A stretch of 64,000 nucleotides of DNA from Streptomyces sp. CCM_MD2014 (lineage in GTDB: Bacteria; Actinomycetota; Actinomycetes; Streptomycetales; Streptomycetaceae). The stretch covers positions 2,604,001 to 2,668,000 of the forward strand of contig NZ_CP009754.1 in assembly GCF_000772045.1 (NCBI RefSeq), given 5' to 3'. The position numbers and the translations under genes were made by a program. How positions within the stretch are numbered: position 1 is the first letter of the stretch; each line of letters begins with the position of its first letter. The notes beneath the pieces are model-generated. The model was given only the letters and a program-made list of their open reading frames with translations, did not search any database and was not told where the DNA came from. This document shows positions 44,818 to 52,616 of the stretch, piece by piece.

Positions 44818-45195
44818 GATGGATGGTCCTCCACAATGAGTGACCGACCGAAGCGGTGTGGGTCGTCAGGGAATCGCACCCGCGGTGCTTGGCACTATGG
44901 AGTTTTGCTGCCGTTCAACCATGCCAAACAGCTAAGGTGCGCGGGGCTTTCAGCGTCTCACCAAAAAGTTTGACGGTCAACACGATCACGCCCCGTATCG
45001 GCGGGCGCCCGGGGGCACGCGGCCGGAAAACGGCGGCGCGGCGACTCCTGCGGACCCCTCGGGGCGTGGCGATCATTCTGCGTGCGGAGCCTCCCACGGG
45101 CGGCCGCCCTTGGCAACCACCTGCCCGTTTTCGTTCCGGCCGCCTCTGCGGGAGGGGGTCCTTCCGGTGCTCTGGGGCCCTCGCGCGACCGGTCG
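44818..45195. other. 378-bp intergenic region
   Basis: Lies between the small coiled-coil gene and acylphosphatase, both minus strand. It probably holds the promoter of the former. Open frames present show no family features, and I see no tRNA or repeat here. Confidence 0.4.
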
Positions 45196-45477
45196 TCAGC
45201 GGATGGCGAAGCCCTCGTAGCCCCCGCGGGGTGTGTCCCAGATCTCGGTGACTCCGTCCACGCGTCCGGGCGTGTCGTCACCGCGCAGCCAGTCGAGCAG
45301 CCCCTCGCAGCGCTCGCGGGGGCCCTCCGCGACGACCTGGACTCGACCGTCGCCCAAATTGAGAGCAAAACCACTCATCCCGCCGAGTTCCAGCGCCCTG
45401 GCCCGCGTGAACCAGCGGAAACCCACGCCCTGGACCTGTCCGCGCACCCACGCGACCAGTCGTACATCCTCGCTCAT
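45196..45477 (-). CDS. acyP: Acylphosphatase
   Basis: A 93-residue enzyme that hydrolyses acyl phosphates. The signature '[19 protein letters not shown]' has the catalytic Arg (in VGFRWF), and '[18 protein letters not shown]' carries the expected Asn and strand; the end 'GGYEGFAIR' is typical. It is divergent from the CAP-domain gene. Confidence 0.95.
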   Translation of the reverse strand: MSEDVRLVAWVRGQVQGVGFRWFTRARALELGGMSGFALNLGDGRVQVVAEGPRERCEGLLDWLRGDDTPGRVDGVTEIWDTPRGGYEGFAIR

Positions 45478-45563
45478 GACTGCAACCTAACCAGTCAATG
45501 TCCCGCGCGACACTTCACCCCCAGGCGCCATGCGGTACCGTCCCGGTCCAATGAATCCCACAT

Positions 45564-45589
45564 GAAACTCACTCGATCGTGTGAGTTTC
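45564..45589. promoter_or_regulatory. Inverted repeat upstream of the CAP-domain gene
   Basis: GAAACTCAC (45564-45572) and GTGAGTTTC (45581-45589) form a perfect 9-bp inverted repeat around 8 bases, in the 184-bp gap between divergent acyP and the CAP gene. There is no T-run, so an operator is more likely than a terminator. Confidence 0.55.
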
Positions 45590-45661
45590 GTGTTGATCTT
45601 GAGCAAAGTCGACCGCAGGGCACCGCCCCCGCGCGAGGACGAGGACGAGGAAGGCCAGGAC

Positions 45662-46873
45662 ATGGGACGCCACCGACGCTCCGCCGCCGGCCGCGCCGCC
45701 ACGGGCCGCGCCACGGGGGGCCAGGAGACGGCCGGTACGACGACGGGACGGGGCAGCGCCCCGCAGGCACCGGACGAGACCCCCGCGATGGGGATCGCCC
45801 CCTACCTGAACCCCGAGGCGTACGCCGAGGTCCGCGCCAAGAGCGACGCCTACCTGTTCGCGGACGGCCCGGACGGCGAGGCCCCGCAGGCCGGCCGCAC
45901 CGTCGCCTTCCCCGCCGAGGGGTACACGCCCGACGCCGGCTCGGGATCCGGCGGAGGACGCCGCCGTCGCCGCAAGAAGGCGGCCGCCGGTGTCCGCACC
46001 GGTCTCCTCGGCGTGTCCGCTGCGGTCGCCATCGGCACGGTGGCGGTGGCCACGGGCGCGGTTCCCGGCCTCGACAACTACCGGATCGGTGGCGACAGCA
46101 GCACCGGCGGCGACCCGGTGCGGGCCCAGGAGGTCCCGACGAACACCCCGTCCCAGCAGGGCGGCACCTCGGGCAGCGCCGGCCCGGGCCGGGGCGACGA
46201 CGCCGCCACGAGCCGCGGCACCGACCGCTCCGCCTCCCCCTCCCGGTCCTCCTCGTCGCCGTCCGCGCCGAAGGAGTCGCAGGGGGCGGAGAAGGAGTCC
46301 GCCAAGGACTCCCCGTCCCCCTCGCAGTCCTCCCCCGCCGCCTCGGCACCGGCCTCGAAGCCCGCCGCGCCGGCCGGGACGCCGTCGAAGACCAGGACGC
46401 CGAAGACGCCCCCGAGCGCCAAGCCGAAGCCCACGCCCTCCCGCCCGGCCGCCGGGGAATCCTCCAGGCCCGGCACGCCCCCGGCCGTCTCGGAGGAAGC
46501 CGTCGCCGAGGCGCAGGTGGTGAAGCTGGTCAACGAGGAACGGGCCAAGGTGGGCTGCAGTCCGGTGGCCGCGAACAGCGCCCTGGGCGAACTGGCCGGG
46601 GACTTCAGCCGGGCCATGGCCACCCAGGGCTTCTTCGACCACACCGACCCCAGCGGCGCGACCCCCTGGGACCGGGCCGCCGCGGCGGGCATAAGCGGCC
46701 TCGGGGGCGAGAACATAGCCCGCGGCCAGGCCGACGCCCAGGCCGTGATGGACGCCTGGATGGCCAGCCCCGGCCACCGGGCCAACATCCTGAACTGCGA
46801 CTTCACCACCCTGGGCGTCGGAGTCCACTTCGGCTCCGGCGGCCCGTGGTGGACACAGGACTTCGGCTACTGA
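45662..46873 (+). CDS. Membrane-anchored CAP (SCP/PR1)-domain protein
   Basis: A 403-residue protein. The cytoplasmic N-terminal part of about 100 residues includes 'MGIAPYLNPEAYAEVRAKSD' and a basic 'GGGRRRRRKKAAAG', then a membrane helix ('GLLGVSAAVAIGTVAVATGA'), a long Ser/Pro/Lys linker and a C-terminal CAP domain ('KLVNEERAKVGCSPVAANSA', 'HTDPSGATPWDRAAAAG', 'MDAWMASPGHRANILNCDFT', 'WWTQDFGY'). The ATG at 45662 follows CCAGGA. The last codons form the left attachment core of the integrative element, and the coding sequence is intact. Confidence 0.9.
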   Translation: MGRHRRSAAGRAATGRATGGQETAGTTTGRGSAPQAPDETPAMGIAPYLNPEAYAEVRAKSDAYLFADGPDGEAPQAGRTVAFPAEGYTPDAGSGSGGGRRRRRKKAAAGVRTGLLGVSAAVAIGTVAVATGAVPGLDNYRIGGDSSTGGDPVRAQEVPTNTPSQQGGTSGSAGPGRGDDAATSRGTDRSASPSRSSSSPSAPKESQGAEKESAKDSPSPSQSSPAASAPASKPAAPAGTPSKTRTPKTPPSAKPKPTPSRPAAGESSRPGTPPAVSEEAVAEAQVVKLVNEERAKVGCSPVAANSALGELAGDFSRAMATQGFFDHTDPSGATPWDRAAAAGISGLGGENIARGQADAQAVMDAWMASPGHRANILNCDFTTLGVGVHFGSGGPWWTQDFGY

Positions 46874-46874
46874 G
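46861..46874 (+). other. Left attachment core (attL)
   Basis: The 14-bp sequence cttcggctactgag contains the last codons and TGA of the CAP-domain gene and is repeated exactly at 53176-53189. Imperfect similarity continues for 12 more bases (gcaggt shared). Confidence 0.85.
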
Positions 46875-46893
46875 ATAACCGCAGGTCAGAGGG

Positions 46894-48135
46894 TTAGGCG
46901 CCCTCGTGGGCCGCGTCCGGGCCGTCAGCGGCGGGCTCCTCGTCAGAGAAGACGCGATCCACGGCAGCCCGGGTCCGGGTCCCGCTCGACGGCATCAGGT
47001 GCGTGTAGGTCCGCAGCGTGAAGCCGGGGTCGTGGTGACCCAGGTACTCGCTGAGAGCCTTGATGCTCTCCCCCGCGTCCAGCAGCACCGAGGCGTAGAA
47101 GTGCCGCAAGGCGTGCATGCCGTTGTCCCGACCAGGCTCGACACTCGCGGCCCGAAGTGCCGGCCGCCACACGCGATCGTTGAAGCGGCTCCGGTCGAGC
47201 GGCAGCCCGCCAGGACCAGTGAAGATGAGCGATGCCGTGACAGGCGGACCATCGAGGTTCTTCCACGGAAGCGTGATCCGCGTCGCGGGGTGGCGCTTGA
47301 GGTGAGCGGCCAGGGCGAAGGCGACGGACTTGGGGAGAGGGACGTCACGTTCCTTGCCACCCTTGGGCGGAGCGAACACCGGCCGGTGTGTGCGCAGTAG
47401 CTTGACCTGCCGGACGACGTGGACCACTCCCCCGAGGAAGTCGACGTCTTCCACGGCCAGGCCGAAGACCTCTCCTTGGCGCAGGCCGCACCCGGCAGCG
47501 ACGTTCACAAGCGCCTGGTAGCGGTCTGGCAGGACCGAGCGCACATCCATGATCCGCTCAGCAGGCCACGGCTTGATCTTGCGAGGCTCCAGACGCGGCG
47601 CACGCACGGACCGAGCGCTACACGGGTTGGCGCGGATGATCCGGTCTTCCATGGCGGAGGTGAACACCGTCGACACGTGGGCGAAGATGCCGCGTCGGTA
47701 CCCGGCGGAGAGCCCACGGTCCTCCAGCGTCCGCAGCCAGACCCGCAGATGCGACGGTGTGAAGGAGGCCAGAGGCCGAGAGCCCAGGTACGGAATCGCA
47801 TGCAGGCGGAGACGGCTTTCCACCGACTCACGGGTCAGCGGGTCAGTGATCTGCGAGGCCATCCACTCAGTGGCGTACTGCTCGAACGTGACCTTGCCAG
47901 CCACGGGGTCCACGTAGTCGCCGCGCGACATGTCGGCCTCGATGTTGGCCAACCACTGCTCTGCCTTGCGCTTCTGCTTGTCCGGGAAGCTCTTGGACTT
48001 CTCGGAGCCGTCGGGGCCGACGTAGCGGGCGCGGTAGCGCAGGCCGATGCCGAAGCGGTCGGTCTTGACCTTGACGGTCTTGCCGTCGGTGCCGGTGTCG
48101 ACCTTGTACCAGCGGTCTTGCACGTGTCCGGCCAT
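46894..48135 (-). CDS. int: Tyrosine recombinase (integrase)
   Basis: A 413-residue phage-type integrase. Catalytic residues are visible: Arg in 'AAGCGLRQGEVFGLAVEDVD', His-x2-Arg in 'MHALRHFYASVLLDAG', His in 'LSEYLGHHDPGF' and Tyr in 'LRTYTHLMPS'. The N-terminal part has the SAM-like core-binding region. The ATG at 48135 overlaps the xis stop (ATGA). It lies next to attL, as in pSAM2-like elements, and should catalyse integration at the CAP gene. Confidence 0.95.
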   Translation of the reverse strand: MAGHVQDRWYKVDTGTDGKTVKVKTDRFGIGLRYRARYVGPDGSEKSKSFPDKQKRKAEQWLANIEADMSRGDYVDPVAGKVTFEQYATEWMASQITDPLTRESVESRLRLHAIPYLGSRPLASFTPSHLRVWLRTLEDRGLSAGYRRGIFAHVSTVFTSAMEDRIIRANPCSARSVRAPRLEPRKIKPWPAERIMDVRSVLPDRYQALVNVAAGCGLRQGEVFGLAVEDVDFLGGVVHVVRQVKLLRTHRPVFAPPKGGKERDVPLPKSVAFALAAHLKRHPATRITLPWKNLDGPPVTASLIFTGPGGLPLDRSRFNDRVWRPALRAASVEPGRDNGMHALRHFYASVLLDAGESIKALSEYLGHHDPGFTLRTYTHLMPSSGTRTRAAVDRVFSDEEPAADGPDAAHEGA

Positions 48136-48329
48136 CAGGCGGCCCTCTCCATCTGGGTCTCGACCCAGACGCGGACGTCTTCGGGGTCGAAGCGAAGGTG
48201 CCGGCCGACGCGGAAGCCGCGCGGTCCGGTCTGCTTGCGGCGCCACTGGTAGACGGTCTCGACCGGGATGCCGAGGAGGTCGGCCAGGTCGACGGGGGTC
48301 AGGTAGCGGTCGGGCAACGAGCGCTTCAT
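48135..48329 (-). CDS. xis: Excisionase / MerR-type helix-turn-helix protein
   Basis: A 64-residue protein with 'YLTPVDLADLLGIPVETVYQ' followed by 'GFRVGRHLRFDPEDVRVWVE', the winged-helix layout of AICE excisionases. The ATG at 48329 overlaps the rep stop (ATGA); a GTG two codons upstream is possible. Position between rep and int is standard. Confidence 0.9.
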   Translation of the reverse strand: MKRSLPDRYLTPVDLADLLGIPVETVYQWRRKQTGPRGFRVGRHLRFDPEDVRVWVETQMERAA

Positions 48330-49753
48330 GCCCACACCTCCATGTCGTCCATGTCGTGCAGGTCAGCGAGTGCTTCGCGTGCTGTGTCTCGGTTCAGGCG
48401 CAGGTCCCGGGCGATGCTGGCAGCGAGCCAGGATTCGCCGGGGCTGTGGCCTTGTCCGGCGTAGGTCCAGTGGGCGAGGACGAGCGTGGAGCCGTCGGTG
48501 TCGTCGAGGTCTTCGGAGAGCCCGCGTTCGCGGTGTTCCTGGCGTGCGCGGTAGTCGGCGCGGGTCTGGCGCAGGGCGCCGAGGGTGGTGGAGTAGCGGC
48601 GGGACTTGGTGGAGAAGTGCCCGCGGAAGCCGAGCATGTGAGCCCACCGGGCCAGCAGCCGGTCAGGGTAGGCGGCATCGAGCAGGCAGCACGCTTCGAT
48701 CAGCCGCCGCGTGTGCGCGGGCAGGTCGAGCCGGTCGAGTTCCGAGAGCTCCCCGATGCGGCGGTCCACGGTGCCGGTGGTCTCGGCGGCTTTGGTGGCG
48801 TACTTGGCGACGTAGGAGGCGACAGCCTGTTCGGTCAGTTCCTCGTGGCCCAGGGCGCCGATGGGCTGCACGTCGACCTGCGTTCCCCAGTGCAGGGTGC
48901 GGGCGGGGAAGTCACCGGCAGCCGGGACGGGGACGGCGACGCGGGCGGCGGCGGCCCGGATCGCGGCGTCCAGGAGAGCGACGGTGGCCCACGCGGGCGG
49001 GGCGGTGTCGGGGCCGTCCGGTCCGTCGAGGCGCACTACTGCGTGGAAGTGGACGGCACCGCGTTTCTGGAATTCGGCGACCTTGCCGAAGGAGACCCGG
49101 CATTCCTCGCGCAGGGCGGCTTGGGTGATGCCCGCGCGGGCGGCGATCTCGCGGCGCAGGTAGATGGTGAAGCGGCGCCACAGGTCCCCTGCGTGGTTGT
49201 TCCACAGCACCGCCCCGGCGTAGTCGTACCGCCCAGGGTCCAGGGCCGTGCCCAGGGCGGGGTCAGTCTCGCCGTGCTGGATACCGCAGCGGCAGCGGCC
49301 GGAGGCGGGCCGGTTGTGGACCGGACCGAAGGACGGTGCAGTGAGGGTGGCGAAGACGCGCGGGTGATCCCGCACGGTGGCGGGCACGTCCTTGCGTTCG
49401 TCGCCGGTGATCCCGGCGCGGATCAGGTGGTAGGTGTCTCCGGCGTAGGTCCAGGCGCAGGCGGGGCAGCGGGAGGCACGGCGGTTGCCGCAGGCCACCC
49501 GGAGGCGTCCGCCCGGCTCTTGGTCGGTGGAGTAGGAGTAGAGGACGTCGCCGGTCTTGGCGTCGCGGGTGACCGTGGAGCCTTGCAGGTGGATCGGGTT
49601 GGAGCAGCCGCCCGTGCGGCGGATCTGCTCGCGCCAGCGGTCGAAGCCCGGAGTATTGGCGACCCGCAGGAGGTCAGCGAGGGTGAGGGGGTCGGTGCCC
49701 ACGGCCGACGCCACGTCAGCGACGGCAGCCGTGGGAACGGGCAGGTGCGTCAC
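48326..49753 (-). CDS. RepSA-like rolling-circle replication initiator
   Basis: A 475-residue initiator with Cys-rich N-terminal part ('CGNRRASRCPACAWTYAGDT', 'GRCRCGIQHG'), the HUH metal motif in 'KRGAVHFHAVVRLDG' and a Tyr-containing 'VASYVAKYATKAAETTG'. This matches the pSAM2 RepSA family, which nicks the element's origin after excision. GTG start overlaps the XRE gene stop (GTGA). Confidence 0.92.
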   Translation of the reverse strand: MTHLPVPTAAVADVASAVGTDPLTLADLLRVANTPGFDRWREQIRRTGGCSNPIHLQGSTVTRDAKTGDVLYSYSTDQEPGGRLRVACGNRRASRCPACAWTYAGDTYHLIRAGITGDERKDVPATVRDHPRVFATLTAPSFGPVHNRPASGRCRCGIQHGETDPALGTALDPGRYDYAGAVLWNNHAGDLWRRFTIYLRREIAARAGITQAALREECRVSFGKVAEFQKRGAVHFHAVVRLDGPDGPDTAPPAWATVALLDAAIRAAAARVAVPVPAAGDFPARTLHWGTQVDVQPIGALGHEELTEQAVASYVAKYATKAAETTGTVDRRIGELSELDRLDLPAHTRRLIEACCLLDAAYPDRLLARWAHMLGFRGHFSTKSRRYSTTLGALRQTRADYRARQEHRERGLSEDLDDTDGSTLVLAHWTYAGQGHSPGESWLAASIARDLRLNRDTAREALADLHDMDDMEVWA

Positions 49754-50487
49754 GCGGCCACCGCCCGCAGGTGAAGGGTGGCGGGCCGGGTCGGGGTGGC
49801 CGTGGCGTATAGGTGATCGAGGGTGGCGAGGTAACCGCCGACCATCGGGGCCGAACCCAACCGGCGCAGGTGCAGGACCGGAGCCAGAGCCGGGGTGAGT
49901 CCGTCGATCGGCGTCGTGACCAGCAGGTCATCATCCGCGCGCATCACGTCGGCCCGCAGACCGGGGTGCGTCGACAGGCGCAGGCCGGGGACCGCCAGCA
50001 GCGAGGGGAACACGTCGCCCAGTCCGGTGACCGGTCCGGCCGGGTTCTCCGGGGTGACGATGCGGACGCGAACACCGGCCGATGCCTTCTCGGCGAGCAG
50101 GGTCGGCAGGTCCCAGACCGCATCGGCCAGGAACAGCAGGTTGGACACTGCCAGATCGATGACCGTCGTCGCGTTGGCCAGGGTGGAGCGCCACAGGCTG
50201 TAGGGGACGGTGGAGCGCATCGGGTAGCAGGCGACGACCTCATCCTGCGCGGTCGGGGTGGAGCGGTGACGCTCACCGAGCTTGGGCCACAGGTGATAGG
50301 CGTCCGCTCCGAGGAGCTTCGCGGCGGCTTCCGCGTTACGGGCGTGCGGAGTCCGATCCGAGTTCAGCCAGCGGTCGACCGACTTCGGGTCGATGCCGAG
50401 GTGATCGGCCAGGCCCTCGATCGTCACGTTCGCGGCGACCATGGCGCCACGCAGCCGCTCATTACCGGTGATCGTCGCGGTGCTCAT
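49750..50487 (-). CDS. XRE-family regulator with C-terminal sensor-like domain
   Basis: A 245-residue protein with an N-terminal helix-turn-helix ('MVAANVTIEGLADHLGIDPK', 'SVDRWLNSDRTPHARNAEAA'). The C-terminal part ('SLWRSTLANATTVIDLAVSN', 'LLAEKASAGVRVRIVTPENP') resembles the domain in many streptomycete XRE proteins that looks like a degenerate phospholipase-D fold. It occupies the place where the transfer gene often sits in this element class. Coupled to the small gene upstream (ATGA). Confidence 0.8.
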   Translation of the reverse strand: MSTATITGNERLRGAMVAANVTIEGLADHLGIDPKSVDRWLNSDRTPHARNAEAAAKLLGADAYHLWPKLGERHRSTPTAQDEVVACYPMRSTVPYSLWRSTLANATTVIDLAVSNLLFLADAVWDLPTLLAEKASAGVRVRIVTPENPAGPVTGLGDVFPSLLAVPGLRLSTHPGLRADVMRADDDLLVTTPIDGLTPALAPVLHLRRLGSAPMVGGYLATLDHLYATATPTRPATLHLRAVAA

Positions 50488-50726
50488 GCGGCCACCGCCC
50501 CAGAGAGCGAGGCGAGCGACTGGCCCGTCTCCCAGACGAAGGGCAGGGCCACCGGGCAGCGCTCCCGACCGTGGACCAGGACGCCGACGCCGTTCACGTT
50601 GATCCAGTCGAGCCCTCCCACCGCACCGCAGGCCCAGCACGGCGAAGGGACGACCACAGCGTCATCACGGCGGGACAGCGGAGCGGCTAACCGCGTCGGG
50701 TGCGAGCCAACAGGCATCACGGGCAT
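50484..50726 (-). CDS. Small element protein with CWACG motif and TTA codon
   Basis: An 80-residue protein starting 'MPVMPVGSHPTRLAAPLSRR' with GAAGGGAAG upstream. It has one 'CWACGAVGG' cysteine pair and a further Cys ('RERCPVAL'), a possible partial zinc knuckle. Leu12 is encoded by TTA, rare in Streptomyces and dependent on the bldA tRNA. First gene of the minus-strand operon; overlaps the XRE gene by four bases. Function unknown. Confidence 0.72.
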   Translation of the reverse strand: MPVMPVGSHPTRLAAPLSRRDDAVVVPSPCWACGAVGGLDWINVNGVGVLVHGRERCPVALPFVWETGQSLASLSGAVAA

Positions 50727-50821
50727 GATGGGACTTCCCTTCGAGGGAGCCAGGGGCGGCGGTTCTTCTTGGCGGTTGAGGCGCCGTCCCTGGGCAGGCG
50801 ATGTTGTGCTGGATCTCTCAT

Positions 50822-50870
50822 CCCTAAGGTTCCCTAGGGCACCTTAGGGTGTCAAGCGGTACGCTAGGGA
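50822..50870. promoter_or_regulatory. Palindromic operator between divergent element operons
   Basis: A 28-bp palindrome with one mismatched pair (50822-50849) reads CCCTAAGG...CCCTAGGG...CCTTAGGG, and a further CTAGGGA half-site lies at 50864-50870. A minus-strand TTGACA (50853-50848 region) overlaps it. It sits 30-80 bp upstream of gntR and about 100 bp upstream of the minus operon, the expected position for autoregulation by the GntR protein. Confidence 0.7.
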
Positions 50871-50900
50871 AGTAGCCACTGAGACAAGGGAGCTGACGCA

Positions 50901-51659
50901 ATGGCGGACCAGGCAGACAATCGAGCGCCCTATGCGCAGATTGCCGCCCACTACGCGGAGCTGATCACGTCTGGCGAACTCCAGCCGGGCTCGCTTCTGC
51001 CGAGCATCAAGAACCTGTCGCAAGAGTGGAGCGTCAGCGCCGCGACAGCCGAGAAGGCGTTGCGGAAGCTGCGTAACGAGGGCCTGGTCAGGGGCATCCA
51101 CGGCATCGGGACCGAGGTCCTAGACCGCCCCGCCCCTATGTCCTCTGGGGCTCAGCGCCAGGACCGAGGCCGCCGCACCGGGTCCAGCTGGGGAACCGGC
51201 GAACGGTCCGACTCGCATCAGGCTTCGGTAGTGCCGGCGCCCGCAGAGGTGGCCCAAGCATTGGACCTCAAGCCCGGCTCGAACGTGATCCGACGCAGCC
51301 GGGTCTACCGTGACCGACACGGCATCGTCGCGCACTCGACGTCATGGATTCCCGTCCGGTACGGAGAGCTGATCCCACAGCTCACGAGCAGCGAGCGGCT
51401 GACCGGGGGAACGTCACTGCAACTCATCGCGCAGGTAACCGGTCGCCCTATCACGCACCGGTTCGACACCGCGTCGGCTCGACTGCTCACCCTCGAGGAC
51501 GCGAAGCTGTTGGAGCTGGACCCCCAGAAGGCCCCGCGGGACCCGGTGGTCGTCATGACTGCGAGGTTCGTCGACAGCGAAGGCGCCGTCGTTGAATACG
51601 GCGTCGACCTCGGCGGCCCCGGTCGTACGTGGCAGACGGAATCGGAAGTCACCCAGTGA
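50901..51659 (+). CDS. GntR/HutC-family regulator (KorSA-like)
   Basis: A 252-residue regulator with an N-terminal GntR winged helix ('PYAQIAAHYAELITSGELQP', 'NLSQEWSVSAATAEKALRKL') and a C-terminal UTRA ligand-binding domain ('GSNVIRRSRVYRDRHGIVAH', 'VVMTARFVDSEGAVVEYGVD'). In pSAM2, KorSA of this family keeps the element integrated by repressing its activator. Preceded by GGGAGC. Probably controls the divergent operon through the adjacent palindrome. Confidence 0.9.
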   Translation: MADQADNRAPYAQIAAHYAELITSGELQPGSLLPSIKNLSQEWSVSAATAEKALRKLRNEGLVRGIHGIGTEVLDRPAPMSSGAQRQDRGRRTGSSWGTGERSDSHQASVVPAPAEVAQALDLKPGSNVIRRSRVYRDRHGIVAHSTSWIPVRYGELIPQLTSSERLTGGTSLQLIAQVTGRPITHRFDTASARLLTLEDAKLLELDPQKAPRDPVVVMTARFVDSEGAVVEYGVDLGGPGRTWQTESEVTQ

Positions 51660-52204
51660 ACGGCGCGCGCCAGCCGTTCTGTGTCCTCATGGTGGGGCTC
51701 CCCGGCTCAGGGAAGACGACTCTGGCCCGTGTGCTAACAGCACGAGGGTTCGTCAGGCTCTGCCCGGACGAAGAGATGTTCCGGCGCCATGGGGTGTACG
51801 GGGTCGACTTCCCCCGAGGGACGTTCCCGACCCTTGAGCGGCCGATCCTCGAAGAGACCGCCGTCCAACTCCGCGAGGAGCTCCAGGCCGGTCACGACGT
51901 GGTGGTCGACCACGGCTTTTGGACGCCGGAAGACCGCGCCCACTGGCGATCGATCGCTACCGAAGGTGGCGCGATTTCGGTGGTCGTCTACCTGGAGGCC
52001 AGTCACGAAGAGCTGTGGTCGCGCGTCAGTAAGCGCAATGCTCGGCACGAGGACGACCCGAACTCGATCTACTTCGCCGAAAGCGACCTGATCCGCTATC
52101 GCAAGCGGTTCGTGGCCCCAGAGCCCGACGAGCCGCACCTTGTCTACAACGGGGACCCCGAGTCTGTACTTAAGACGCTGCACTCGGAGCTGGACCGCGC
52201 ATAG
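51656..52204 (+). CDS. P-loop kinase-like ATP-binding protein
   Basis: A 182-residue protein with Walker A 'VLMVGLPGSGKTTLARVLTA', a possible catalytic 'DVVVDHGFWTPEDRAHW' and an Arg-rich lid ('LWSRVSKRNARHEDDPN'), like AAA_33/zeta-type small-molecule kinases. GTG start overlaps the gntR stop (GTGA), so the two are co-translated. The substrate is unknown; a zeta-toxin role is possible but no antitoxin partner is seen beside it. Confidence 0.8.
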   Translation: MNGARQPFCVLMVGLPGSGKTTLARVLTARGFVRLCPDEEMFRRHGVYGVDFPRGTFPTLERPILEETAVQLREELQAGHDVVVDHGFWTPEDRAHWRSIATEGGAISVVVYLEASHEELWSRVSKRNARHEDDPNSIYFAESDLIRYRKRFVAPEPDEPHLVYNGDPESVLKTLHSELDRA

Positions 52205-52282
52205 CCGGAAGCACGAAGCCACCCCGGCACGAGTTACAGGTTTCTCTACCTCATCAAGCACCCGTCGTCGCTTCGCTCCTCC

Positions 52283-52360
52283 GGGCGGGCGCGGGCGGCC
52301 GGCGGCGCCCGCGCTCATGTCTCCGCCCCGCTCGGCACCGCCGGCCGCCCGTGCCCGCCC
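52283..52360. repeat. Large inverted repeat in the element's non-coding region
   Basis: Two 23-bp arms (52283-52305 and 52338-52360) are reverse complements with one mismatch, around a 32-base loop. This GC-rich hairpin directly follows the kinase gene. Size and place suggest a single-strand origin or transfer site of a rolling-circle element; no direct proof. Confidence 0.7.
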
Positions 52361-52419
52361 AAGAGGCAGGCATACAGGCATGAGGTCAGGACACGTCGTG
52401 GCTGGGGCGGTCGGCTCCA

Positions 52420-52565
52420 CGGCTTTAGGCAGCCACTTTGGGGCGAGCCTCTAAGATCATGGCCCCAACGTCGTGCTGCAACGGGCAGGTCCACAGACTG
52501 CCCGACTCGCCGGAAGCTTAAGGGGCCATGATCACTCGCCCCAAAGCAGCTCCAGCCCAAAGCCG
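52420..52565. repeat. Nested inverted-repeat structure upstream of the Imm10-like gene
   Basis: Nested pairs share one centre: CGGCTTT (52420-52426) with AAAGCCG (52559-52565); TTTGGGGCGAG (52437-52447) with CTCGCCCCAAA (52535-52545); GATCATGGCCCC (52455-52466) with GGGGCCATGATC (52522-52533); CGGGCAG (52482-52488) with CTGCCCG (52498-52504). The full fold is a 146-base stem with small bulges. It is a candidate replication origin, transfer site or structured RNA. Confidence 0.75.
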
Positions 52566-52616
52566 CTCCGCCGACCTCACGTCATCGGCCGTTGCAGGCC
52601 CTGGTAGAACACGCGT

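Noticed and set aside
46861..46900. A tRNA gene as the integration target
   Set aside because: No cloverleaf-like sequence is present; the core repeat is the end of the CAP-domain coding sequence.
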